Shown: one piece after another, positions 52,367 to 64,000 of the stretch
Layout of the letters: each line of letters begins with the position of its first letter
Numbering within the stretch: position 1 is the first letter of the stretch
From: Plasmodium brasilianum
Lineage: Eukaryota; Apicomplexa; Aconoidasida; Haemosporida; Plasmodiidae
Direction of reading: 5' to 3'
DNA: 64,000 nucleotides
NCBI RefSeq assembly: GCF_023973825.1
Contig: NW_027122950.1
Location: 62,001-126,000, forward strand
The notes under the pieces: model-generated
Told to the model about the DNA's origin: nothing
Seen by the model: only the letters and a program-made list of their open reading frames with translations
Database searches by the model: none
Translations under genes and position numbers: made by a program

Positions 52367-53465
52367 TTGATCAAATCTAGTTTAGTAAAAATCAAATTCT
52401 TGAGGTGTTATAATTTTGTTTTAAAAAAAAAAAAATTATTAAATAAATTAATATATAAATATATAAATATAAAGGGAGAATATATAAATATATTCATAAA
52501 AATTCTCAAAACTATAAAAATAGAATTTAAAGAAATATCTATAAAAATTGCAATATTTAAAGCGAATGCCAAGAATAGAAATATTATTAAAATTAATAAT
52601 GGTAATAGTGAAATATCTGAATATTGTGAAATGTTAGTATAATAATAATGGCTTTCTTATCACATAAAACTTTGCAATATTTTTTATTATTATATATTAT
52701 TTATCATATGTTAAAGGACTTACTATAATTAAAATGTAATAAATGCCTTATACTGCACATTATATAATCAAATATGAGTGACGGACATAAAAAATATTAA
52801 TAACAATATATTATCTGTCAGAATACATGTATATGAACATATATATATATTTAGGGTTTTTCAGTTTTTTTTTTGTAACAAATAAATGTTAATATATAAT
52901 TAAATTTCTAAAAAATAGAAAAGAAATGGTACACAAAAAAAAAATTAAAAATAAGCTGTAACATGTTATAATATTACTTATTTATTTTAATTTATACATA
53001 AAATAATATAATTAAAAATTTTGTTATAATATAATATGCATTACTCTAAATCTTATATGGTCATCATATTCTTTTATATGGATACATGAATTTCAGCAAT
53101 ATCAAACATGTAAACTTATACTAATTATCTACTAATTTTTTCCTTTTTTATACAATTAATTACGTTATATTTTTCTAAAAGTTTTTAATTCAAAATATAT
53201 TATCATATATTTTTCCATAATGTATTAATAATTAATAATATTGGCAATAACTAAAAATCTATATTACATATGTACATTGGTTAATTACAATTAAATCAGA
53301 ACAACATAATTCTAAAATGTAAAATAGAGAAAAATACTGAAAAACAAAATTTAAAAAAAATAAAAAATGTAATTCCAAGAGAGTCATCATATTATTAAAA
53401 AAGAAAATTTTTTAATAAGAATTATTCATAAAATCGAAAGGATTGATTTGTGTAATATTTATATT
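52367..53465 (+). pseudogene. pir: heavily decayed pir gene
   Basis: Near 52595-52650 the reading NSEISEYCEMLV, two stops, then W matches the pir at 25329-26215 (VSDIEHCELLNEWL). At 53360-53465 the nucleotide sequence aligns with exon 3 of that gene: NVIPRESSYY, stop, KRKFFNKNYS corresponds to NIIPEESYELLEKSSENENL and YS, with further stops. The membrane segment between them is not recognisable. Order and orientation agree with a pir gene. It is clearly dead. Confidence 0.5.
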
Positions 53466-54741
53466 TACGCTTTTATATAATTTCATTATCATTTTGTTGT
53501 ATTTATATTTTTAAAATGTGTGAAATTAATAAAATGACAAGACTTTAATATTTTAGTAAATTGTTTAGAAGAATTTAATAAAAAATAAGTAATATCAGTA
53601 TCTTAATATCTGCAAAATTTGTTAATTATTCATCAAATAAAAAAAAAAAATAAAATAAATAAATAATAAAAAAAAACTAGAATATATTTATATTTTTGTG
53701 TTTATCATACATTTTTGTTTATTTATGTTGTGGCAAATTGATTTAAGAGAATGAAGGTAGCTCATAAATAATCACCTTTATACTAATTCCAAAATTATCA
53801 GCAATTTATGTGCTTTTAGTATTTATGGATCTTTCAATTTTATCAGGTATTAATTATACTTCTAATAAGACTGAAAATTTTAAAATAAAAAAGGAAGGTA
53901 ATTTAAAAATATGTTATAATATTTTTAATTCTACTAATAAGAAGAACATCAAATATGGAATAAAATGATGATAGTATACTTAAAAATAATATATAAATAA
54001 GAGATGTGCATACAAATTTTTTATATTAACACATATATATATCTAACTATTTGATATTAAATATAAAAATACTTTTTTTTAATCTTTAGTGATTTTCATT
54101 GTTGTATTTTTAAAATCTGCTATATAGAGAATTGATTTAACCTAATTTGATATTTTTCCATAATATATTTGTGTATATGTATATTTTTATTCAATGATAT
54201 ATATATACATATATGTTGTATAAAATTCATTTATAAATGAGCATAAAGCATTATCTCATTAATTTAATAGGGTATTTCGTGTTGTTAATAGCAAAACATG
54301 GATGTAATTTTTTTTCAACTCTCTTACTTTTTTAGTCCAAAATTATTAATCGGTGACTTAATTAAAAAGAAGTATTACTTTCTTTAAATTAATTGTAAAC
54401 GTCTTTTTAACAGATATTTTGTTTTTTATAGATTTAATAAATGTACAGTTATAAATGTATAAAATAAAATTATATTTTTTAATTATGCTTATAACTTCTT
54501 ACTAATTGAGGGATTCAATATAATAACAGTTATGGAAAGAGTTTACACCAATTATTTTATTATTATTCCTAATTGGAGTGTTAATTAAATTTAGTAAAAA
54601 TCAATTAAATATTTATTAATTTGAAATTTAATAAACTTACGTTATATATTATGAATTTATTTTTTATGTTATTAAATCATTATGTTAATGAGTTAACTTT
54701 AATTATATATTATTATTAATTACGTAAAATTCTTTTTTTTT

Positions 54742-54751
54742 GGGGGAGGGG
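54742..54751 (+). other. G-rich run next to a T run
   Basis: Five G, one A and four G directly after nine T. This is the strongest G run I noticed in the window and stands out against the A/T background. Confidence 0.8.
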
Positions 54752-55920
54752 ATTTGATTTCTAATAATTGTACCATGATAAACATACAATATATGTATCT
54801 ATAAAAATCTAAATTATCATCAATAGTAATCGAAATAAATACATATATTTACAATCATTTCATCATATGTAGGTATTTATTTATATATTTGTACTATATT
54901 TATGGTCTTTTATAAATATATAAGTAAAGATTTAATATTATTGCAAAAATGCGAAATGATACATATAGTTTATATTCACTGATAAGAACTCACTTATATT
55001 TAAATTCTCATTTTGTAAATGAAATAAAACAAAACAAAAAACACAAACTGTTTTCTTATATACAATTCATATATACAAATATATTTTTGGTTTATATGCG
55101 CGAGTTAGTATTCAAGTTATTTCTAAGAACTGTTCAACACAAATTAGTGTAATTTCGTTTTTACTATAAAATGCATGAGTGTTATTATTAATATGGTTTA
55201 TGACAAAGTTGTTGTAATATATAAGTTTATACGTACTTTTAATATTTAATTATTACTATTACGTAGTTCCTCAATTAATTCCATTTTATAGTTATTACTT
55301 ATATGTGCTTAATGTAATAAAACGTAAAGAATAATATCTATGTGTTTTTATTGTTTATTGCATAAAAAAATATATTATTGAAACAATGATATTCTAATAA
55401 TTATGGAGTTATGCAAGTATTAATATATATTATTACTTTTATTTTATTATATAATATTAAAATTTCTTCTAAGTATATATATATATATTTATTTAAAAAA
55501 CGAAATAATTAATAAATTATATAGTAGAATTTAAAAACAATTCATTTACAAGTAATATGAATTAAACTTAATTTAAAATCGTAGTTTAAAAAAATTATTA
55601 TACAAAAATAAAAAATTCTCATTTATTGAATTTTTAAATATATATTAAATTATATATTTTGTAATATCTAGTAAATTATATTTTTCTAAATACATTATAG
55701 ATCATTAAATAATTAAAGCGTCGCAATTAATATAATATAAACAGTTGTAGTAACTATGCTTTATTTAACCTTATTATTATTAGAATATTATAATAATTTA
55801 TATTATATAACATTAATTTCCAATTTTTGAAAACAAATGGTTCTTAAAATTAGGATTATTAAAATAAAAATATTGCTAAAATTGGTTATTATCTAAATAC
55901 AGGAAAAATTCATTACCTAT

Positions 55921-55960
55921 ATTCTCTACATTATATATGCTGCTACATGAAATATATGTT
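55921..55960 (+). promoter_or_regulatory. diverged conserved upstream element of exported genes
   Basis: attctctacattatatatgctg, about 430 nt before the ATG at 56350. It matches the first half of the elements at 142, 29616 and 48097; the second half has changed. Confidence 0.35.
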
Positions 55961-56349
55961 TAGAAATATTCAGTAAACTTATTTTTATTTTAACATATTT
56001 ATAAGTGATCAATAAAAAAATATTTAATCATTGTTCCACATTAAATAATTAAACTATATTTTTTGAATATTTATAAATGTATTCAAATTATTTTTTTTTA
56101 ATAAAAATTAATTTATTAAGAGAAAAATAAAGATAAGTATTTTATTATATATTATTAAAGATATTTTTCTTTGTGTCTGCTGTTAAAGATATTATATGTA
56201 CTTTTTTTTTTTATCGCATCATAAATACATAAAAGAAAAATGAAAAAAATACTAAATATATAATTAATTATTTTTTAACATTAAAAGAATATTATACTAT
56301 TGTTTATTTATTCTTTCTTGAATAAGTTATAGTATTAAAATTTTATATC

Positions 56350-57325
56350 ATGGAAAAAACAATGATGATACTTTTACGTACTAAAATTTATGCGTTTATA
56401 CTTTTATCCTGGACATACCATTTTAAAAATGACGTAGTATGAAAGTATTACTTGAAAATATTTTGGTTATTACCATTTTTAGTGTTTTATTTTTGTTAAC
56501 AAGCTTTTTTAGCATAAAATATTTCATTCATTAAATAACAAATGTTTACTTTGTTTTTTTTAGAGTATATTTAAGATGTCTACGATTCATAACTACAAGA
56601 TTGAAAAGAAAATAGATGAAAGCACATATAGGATACTAGCAAAATATAAACAAGATAAGGATTCATGTGCTTTATATTTACAAGAATATATACCAAAATA
56701 TGAATCAAACAAAAAAAGGTACATATCTAACAATGAAGAAAAAACCCCAGAAACAAAAAAGCAGTCAAATGGAAGCGCATCAGTGAATGAAGCAGGTCAT
56801 AAGCAACATATGAAAAATAAATCTTTTATGTTTGAAACAAAAGCATATTCTCGTATAGAAAAAAAAATATTCAAAGAATTAGATTACTTAGATTTTCTTA
56901 AAAACAACAGAACTATTACTGATAAGTTTTTCAGAAAAATAATATTTAAAAAAAAAAAAGTACGAATTTGTTTACCTTTATTCTTATTCTTGTTTTTATC
57001 AATCTCTATAATATTAGATTTTTCTTGTGGTTATGGAATTATTGGGGGGTTGTTAAAAATATTGAATGCAACACTAGAAAGTAAATGGTCAAGACCCTTA
57101 CGTGCTTTCTTGCGGAAACTTAATTTAGACTTTTTGTGGTATACATCTGAGGTTACTGTAAATAATAGTTTAAAAAAAGACTGGACTTTTATAACTAAAC
57201 CTTTTCTAATTTATATAATTTATTGTATACCTCTCCTATTACTGGGTATCACCATTATATTAGGAATTTTTTACTACCACAAAAAAGTAAAAAAATATCA
57301 AGAAATTAAGTTCAGGAAAAGGTAA
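56350..57325 (+). CDS. type B exported protein (fam-l/fam-m family, probably fam-m)
   Basis: Exons 56350-56436 and 56564-57325, phase 0, intact; 282 aa. Exon 1 is MEKTMMILLRTKIYAFILLS followed by WTYHFKNDV; donor gtatga, acceptor tttttttag. Exon 2 begins SIFKMSTIHNYKIEKKIDES, with an RILAK export-like motif, KRYISNNEEKTPETKKQ, and the type B core MKNKSFMFETKAYS, EKKIFKELDYLDFLKNNRTI and DKFFRKIIFKKKKVR. Membrane segments lie at about 160-181 (ending ILDFSCGYG) and 245-270 (IYCIPLLLLGITIILGIFYY). The tail HKKVKKYQEIKFRKR is basic. The loop between the membrane segments is unlike those of the genes at 33510 and 44010, so the loop is the variable part. Confidence 0.87.
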
Positions 57326-60300
57326 AATCTATAATACGTAATATGTTAGTTTGTGTAATCTTCAATATGAACTGATATATGTATTATCCTTATTGCTATG
57401 CTTAATAAACCTTCCCATAATTTCATATATTTTATAATTGAACCCATATATATGTGATAATTTTAGGGTACAATAGTTAAAGTATATGTTCTTAGTTTTT
57501 TTGTGAATTTAAAATTTCCTTTTTTCTAAACATGTATATTCTGCAATTGTTACAGAATTACTAAATATACATCATGAATTAGAATATATATGTGAGTATG
57601 TCAATGGACTCTTATGAAAAATATATGTTTTTATATTATAATTCATATATAATAAGACAATTTATATAATTGTCTTTAAATAGGGTGTTAATCAATGTTT
57701 GAATTATAAAATATTGTACATTCTAATTTTCAATATTCCAGAGTAAAACTATTATATATTGACTAAACTAAAAATATTTTTTGTTATTTTTTGGGTAAAA
57801 ATGAATGTATCTTGTTATATGTTTAAAGTAATGTGGTGAAAGTATTTTGATGTATTCATATATATAGTTTTATGTTTTTCTTTTTACTTTTAAGAAAACT
57901 TGATATTTATTCCCTAAGGTTTTATAATAAACGTATAATAAAATATATTTATTGTAAAAAATATTTTAATATATGTTTGCTAATTTTATATGCTTAGTAT
58001 AATGTAGACATTAAAAATATAAAAAAAAAAATGTCATATTAAAATATGAATAATCTATAATAGTTTACTATCGTGGTAAAATTAATTATATGCACTTAAA
58101 GAGTTAAAAACATATATTTCATTATTATAATGATTTACTATATCATTAATACGTTCTTTAAAAATTGTTTTTATATTTATTATATTGAAAATTTATTTAT
58201 AAATATATTAAGTATTTTTTATATATCCTATGTCGTTGAATGTTTAAAATAGTGAACTGAATTTAATTCGTTTGTATTAGTTAATACATCGCAATTTAGT
58301 CTTATTATTAAGGCTTTTTCATGATGGTAAATTTAGAAAAATACTCTGTATGAGGGAAAAAATAAAAAAATTTCATTAAATAGAATGAAAATATATATAA
58401 TACCATTGTAAAAACATGTAATTATTTGTAAATAAATAATTACATATTCGTGCTCTTTACGCTCTTTGCATAAATATATGATGTAAGTTGTTAAAATAAT
58501 TTTAATTGTATATAATAATAATGTTTATATTAATTTATAATATATTCAAAAAATAATAACAATTTTTAAACAAAATAAATGTTAAGGAATATTTTGTTTT
58601 AATATATAACTTGTAAATGCGTAATATTTTCAATATTTGTTATATATTCTTAAATAAGGTATAATCCAAAATTTAATATATTTTTTTTTTACCGTTTAGT
58701 TAAAAAATTTAAAGAATATGTTTCTGCTCTCAACCGTTTTCGAGTAAACTTAATAAATAAAATTCACATATTAAATTTAATTTTTCATATTTTCTAATCA
58801 AACTCATAATATATCTTTAATATATATTTTAGTTACAATAATAGAATGAATTTAAAAATATATCGTTTAATCTCTTAAATAACGTATAAATATCCCATTT
58901 TTTATAAATGCATATATATTGAAGATCATAATAACATCATATATAGAAAATTTTGTATGACAGCGAAAATATTTCTAATTATTGTTTAAATAAAAAACAT
59001 ATATATTTATATATATATTATTAACATAAAATGTTATTTTATTTGAATAGAATATCTTTTTCTATAAATAAAATATAAGCATATATATGGCATAAATTAT
59101 TGTGATAATGTATTTTTTTACGTTTACATTATCAACTATATTAAAAAAAAATTATTAATTGAATTAGAATCAATTCTATTTTATATGGTAATTGTTTAAT
59201 AAAAGGCAATGTAAAAATTGAGAATATCGATACTTATTTACTTAAAATTTTGGGAAGAAATATCGAAAGGTAATTTATTACAATTGTTTCATTTTTTTTA
59301 TTTCATAAAATAACCTATATATTTATTGTTATATTGTTCATAATAATTTGAAATATCCATGAATTTAAAATTTTTTTAGATTATATGTTATAATAAAAAT
59401 GATTTATAAATTTATAAAAACTGTTTAAAGTATTTTACGAGGTTTATACAAATATTCTATCAAATAATATTATCAGAATTATAATAATATACTAGACTTC
59501 GATGGTTATTACAGAAGCCCATGTAAATATAAGATACTATGGATAAATCAAAGAACAATTTAAATATTTCTATATTTTTATATAATTATTTTAATTGAAT
59601 ATAGGATGAAAATTATAGAAAGGAACATTACACACAAGAAGTCATATTTGTTGTAATTATTTGTACGTTTCCGCGGAATTCATAGAATATATATTTCAAA
59701 GAACACTATAATTAAAATATTATTATTTATTGTAATTATAAATGAAGTGGTCTAATATTATATTTGATTATGATTTTTATGGTTACTTTTGTATCAACAG
59801 ATAATGATATATAAAAATTATATTTTTATATAATATGAAAACATAGTTACAGATAATTAATATTTTTAGTTGCACTGACTTTTAAACAGGATTACTATAG
59901 TAACTCACAATCATTTTATATTCGTCTATGACGTCTTTAATATTTAGATAATATTATAATTTAAAAAATTGTGAAATTTCGAAATAAAGTAGTACGTTAA
60001 TTTAAGTAAATCGTATAAAATATATTAATTAAAAAACAGCTGTAAACGATATTTAAAGGAACCTTCTTAATTGTTAATTATATAGAATTGCAATATAAAA
60101 AAATTAGTATAGGAGAACAAATATATAAATAAATAAAATAAATATCTGTGAACAAATTATATATGTATTATTAGAGTATTATATAAGAATTCAATTCATA
60201 TATTATGAATTTTTTAAAATATTCTTTCTTTTTATTTTTACATTTTAATATAGACAGACATATAAGTTACTGAACTGTGATATATAACCATATGAAAAAA

Positions 60301-60689
60301 ACAACATATAATACACTCTTTTAATACAAGTGTTATATATAAAATGACATTGTATGTCAATATATAGCATTGTTCTAATGTTATAATGATTTTTTTTTTT
60401 TTTTTTTAAATATAACTATAAATTGAAGACTATGCATATGATACAAGGTGTAAACACAAAAAAATTATTACTTTTTTTCTTTTTCTTTTTAATTTTTTTC
60501 CAATATATATTATATACTTCGATGTATATATTTTAATTTCTGTTTGATTTTACTGTATATAAATTGTTTCATTATGGAGTCTCTTCAATTTATATATACA
60601 GTTTTATCTTTTTTTTTTCATTTTTTTTGAACGCTTTTTATGTATATACATGTATGAATGAGAATATAATATAAAATGTACATGTATAT
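57326..60689. other. 3' flank of the type B gene and spacer
   Basis: About 57360-57930 is the shared 3' flank ('tattatccttattgctatgcttaataaac' region near 57380, 'tgttcttagtttttttgtgaa' near 57488, 'gaaaacttgatatttattc' near 57895). The rest, to 60689, shows no gene. Confidence 0.5.
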
Positions 60690-62319
60690 ATATCCCTAAA
60701 ATTTTCTTTATTTGAAATTTTCATTTCTCCCTTTTATCTGACTTTAACCCAACTTTTTGTCTTTCTTTTTTTTTGAAGTTAGTATGTAAAAAATTAAAAT
60801 AAAAAAATAATATATTAATAAATTGTAATAGTATTTCCTTGTGTATAAATTTTTAAAAATAAGATAAATTATAAATTTAGCTTTACAATTGTAAAAAAGT
60901 CAATGTATGGTAAGTATAAGATAGAACTGTTATAATTATTGTATTAATGCATGTAATACTAATTGGTATACTTATTTTATTTTTTTCACTTGGTGTATTG
61001 CTTATCATTGTAGGCTTAAATATTAATGAAATGTAAATGCATAAATTCTAATAAATATAAAATATGAGAATTGAGGGAATTATCGCTGGGTACATGAATT
61101 ATACGCTTTCTTTTTATAGGTTAACTGTATCTTTATCAAGATAAATTAATCATCCTGAATGAAGGTTATGTTAGAAAAGGAGGAATAAAAAAGGAGATAA
61201 ACATTATCTGATAAGGCCATGGGAAAGTGGCTCCAGTAAAATAAAAAAAAGTAAAATATAATGAAATATGGTTAATACTGATACACAATGTATATGTATA
61301 GTTTGATATTTTAAGATAATTTTGTTTTCCGTTTTTTTTTAAGTTCAAACAGAAATTACAAAGATGTTTTTCTAAAAAGGAAAATGGATATACACACAAG
61401 TACTTTATGAAAAAGAGACAGAAATAAAATGGTTGTGTATCTTTTTAAAGCATTTTCCTAAATTACTTTTTGTTTCCTTAGCATGAATGAGAGGGTGAAA
61501 AATAGAAAAATTAAGCATTTAATTATATAATTTGTTGGGAATTAGATATATAAAAGTTGATAAATATTGTTTTCGAAAAATTTATATATGTCATCTATTC
61601 TGATATGCCATGTATATATGCATTGGCGATGAACATACATGTATGTAAATGCGTATAGGCGCGTGCCTATATATAAATATGTATACTTATACAATATAAT
61701 GTATCCATTTATATATTTTAATACATGTATATTTCTACATTTCAAAAGACGTATCTTTTTTTTTTAAACGTGAAAAATATATTTAATTATTTATCTATAT
61801 TTATAATACGGTTGATAGAGGTGTGTTTTCTTGTATAAACAGACGGTACACAAAAATAATAATAACTAATAAAACAAATGAAATATATTTTTTACAACTT
61901 CATTTATCTATTTTGTCTTATGAAATCATTATGGCAGTTCATTTTGATGTCTGAGCTTTATATATATATATGTAGATTTTTTTTTATGTTGTTGTTTCGT
62001 ACATATGTGAAGCGAACGAAGGAACCCATAAGAAGAATACTTTTATAAAAACACCAATGCATATTAAAATCATTTAAAATAAAATATATCGAATAGGTTA
62101 TTTATTATCATTAAGTAATTTTAAGTATATAAATAAATGAAAAATTATGGGTTACCAATTAGTTTAATGTTGTGTACTCTCATCGAATATCATTATTCAT
62201 AAATGTATGCTTACGTACGCATATAGCATGTTTATATATATATTTTTTTTTTTTTCATGTACTAGCTTTTCTTGCGCGTGTTAGAGTGTTTATATTGAAA
62301 AGTCATAACAGGAAGCGCG

Positions 62320-62353
62320 TAAATAAATAAATAAATAAATATATATATATATA
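62320..62353. repeat. (TAAA)n followed by (AT)n
   Basis: About five TAAA units, then about six AT units. Confidence 0.85.
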
Positions 62354-62590
62354 AATGTTGTGTACTGAAAATTTATTTACACGTTAGGTCTCTAACTACC
62401 TTCTGATGTTCCCCCGTTTTAGTTATTTGCATGTAATTGTAAGTTTATGTGAATAGGAAAGTATAAAACATATGATAAAATTATTATGAACGAAAAGGAG
62501 AATATCACCAATGCATAAAGTTTATTGAAAGAGATGATCTCTTAATGTTGTTAATAATTAAAATGATTAAAAAATAAAATATACATTAAT

Positions 62591-62606
62591 CCTCCTGTAC
62601 AGGAGG
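62591..62606. repeat. 16-bp perfect palindrome
   Basis: cctcctgtacaggagg is its own reverse complement and half G+C, in a strongly A/T-rich setting. The other copy of the block has only the left half (cctcct near 38297). Confidence 0.85.
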
Positions 62607-62950
62607 TTGTTTAAATTAATTTGTAAAAAATAATAATTGAAGTGTATCCCCATTCTATATCGATTCCAAATTGTAAACTTTTGAATACATTTATAGATGA
62701 TTTTTTTAGAGGGTTTTTTATATTGTACATTTATTGTAAAAACTGGGAAATATGAAACAAGAATGTAAAAAATGAAAAAGTATAAATACAAACGTAAAAG
62801 TTAATTTAGTTTAAATCGAAGTAGCACCCTTTATATATGAATATAAGTATAAATATTCTGACTTTGAATTACTCGTAGATACCCATGTTTATAATATTCT
62901 ACACCAATAAATAAGCACATTAGGAAATGTATATATGTATTAATGCAGAC

Positions 62951-64000
62951 TGTATATAAACAACTCTGGCATGTAATCATGAATATAAATAATTAATTCA
63001 TTTACAAGATAGAGAAGAATAGAGAAAATTTTACTATTATTTTTGTTAATTTTTTTTTTTTTTTTGTTTTTTTGTTGCATATTTATTTTTTATATTAATG
63101 TATTTTTAGCAAACACTATTTTGAAATAAAAATTATAATGAGAAATACATATTACAAAACTTCATACAAAAATATTTTTATTATATATATATATTTTTTT
63201 TCTATATTTTAATTAGGATATATTCATATGTACTAATATAATTTTACTTATTACAATCAAATATTAATAGCTCCTTAAGAATATAATAATTTATAATATA
63301 TTTGAATTAAAAGAGTGGTTTATATCAAGATTGATATTTTATTATTTATGTTATATTATATATGAAGTTAATTATTTTTAATAAATATTACTTTTATATC
63401 TATTATAGACGGGTAATATAAATATTTGTTATCGACACTATGTAGCTAATATATATTTGAACCAAAGTTAGCCTAATATTGAAATGCATAATACAGAAAT
63501 TACTTATTTTCTTCTTTCTGAAACTACATGTATATAGTTAAAATGAGTAAAATATATATAATGAAATTAAGTTATTCATAATATAATATTTAAGTAAATT
63601 TTAAGGATAAATTTTATTTGTACTTATGAGATCAATATATATAGATGATTATTTATACATTTGTTATTCAATGAATTTTTTCTTTATGCTTTTACTAGGG
63701 AATTAATGGAAACTTATATATATGGAAAAATATAATTAATTTATATTAATGACTAAGATTTTTTTCAAACATTACACTTCCTTTTAAAAATATAAATATA
63801 TTGCAATAGTAAATTGATATATATATATAGTTCATACATGTTCAATAATTATTTTACTAATTTTATAAGCTATTATATGTTATAATTAAAATATTACTCT
63901 CTATTATGTATATAAGGATTACTTACATAAGGATAGGTTATATGAATTTTTGTGATATTTATATATGAGTATTATAGTATGAATAATTATAATATTTCAC
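62951..64000. other. A/T-rich right end of the window
   Basis: No coding sequence or recognisable family flank. Confidence 0.5.

Larger units (their letters stand above)
53466..56349. other. spacer and 5' flank of the last type B gene
   Basis: No supported gene. A G-rich run at 54742-54751 is listed separately. The open stretch at 54949-55152 lacks family motifs. The last 500 nt are the exported-gene 5' flank with the element at 55921. Confidence 0.45.
60690..62950. repeat. copy 2 of a 2.3-kb duplicated non-coding block
   Basis: Matches 36400-38650 in order and orientation, with diverged but repeated anchors (see that entry). Here a minus-strand open frame at 61166-61399 occupies the position of the one at 36922-37224; both read FLE(E/K).L.N near the same point. 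It also contains a 16-bp palindrome at 62591 and a simple repeat at 62320. It begins about 3.4 kb after a type B gene; copy 1 begins about 1.9 kb after one. Confidence 0.6.

Noticed and set aside
1..64000. Telomere or subtelomeric GGGTTYA-type repeats
   Set aside because: No such tandem repeat seen on either strand; the window is internal to the chromosome end.

Overview
The window is about 80% or more A+T. It carries short two-exon genes with a signal-peptide exon, two recognisable pir genes, one STP1-type gene, and long intergenic tracts rich in homopolymers and (AT)n runs. This is a Plasmodium subtelomere. The set (fam-l/fam-m-type exported proteins plus STP1 plus pir) points to Plasmodium malariae or a very close relative. 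No telomere repeat, rRNA or tRNA was seen. No core housekeeping gene is present, so every gene belongs to a multigene host-interaction family.

Layout. A type A exported gene lies at 575-1452 (+), followed by a decayed copy of the same gene class (about 2804-3360). A pir pseudogene is at 4213-5269 (-) and a four-exon STP1 gene at 9484-11996 (-). After a gene-poor stretch with a decayed surface-antigen relic come two exported genes of a third type (C): 17914-18846 (+), and 20837-21793 (+), which is frameshifted. A broken pir gene follows at 25329-26215 (+). The right half holds five intact exported genes, all on +: 29978-30869 (type A), 33510-34509 (type B), 44010-45005 (B), 48515-49405 (A) and 56350-57325 (B). 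Pir relics lie near 27.9, 41.4 and 52.4-53.5 kb. Two related, apparently non-coding blocks of about 2.3 kb, slightly richer in G+C, lie at about 36.4-38.65 and 60.7-62.95 kb.

Gene logic. All eight exported genes share one architecture. Exon 1 is exactly 87 nt (29 codons, hydrophobic signal sequence). A short phase-0 intron follows, then one long exon with an RxL export-like motif, a basic spacer, and two transmembrane segments near the C terminus. Type A carries the motif FDGKHFHFEKKWIKKKDYD and ends in KLM(T/G)E or KLIAE. Type B carries a KNKS...FETK...EKKIFKELDY core and ends in a basic K/R tail. Type C resembles B but is diverged. I believe A corresponds to fam-l and B to fam-m, but I cannot confirm which name goes with which type from sequence alone. 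Conserved flanking blocks (about 360-520 nt upstream of the ATG and up to about 600 nt after the stop) show that the unit of duplication is larger than the coding region. PIR, STP1 and fam-l/fam-m products are expected at or beyond the infected red-cell surface.

Decay. Three loci are broken by a one-base change in an A or T run (STP1, one type C gene, one pir). Each becomes an exact multiple of three with a single base restored, so either consensus error or recent pseudogenisation is possible. The pir at 4213-5269 instead has two nonsense codons beside its splice junctions.
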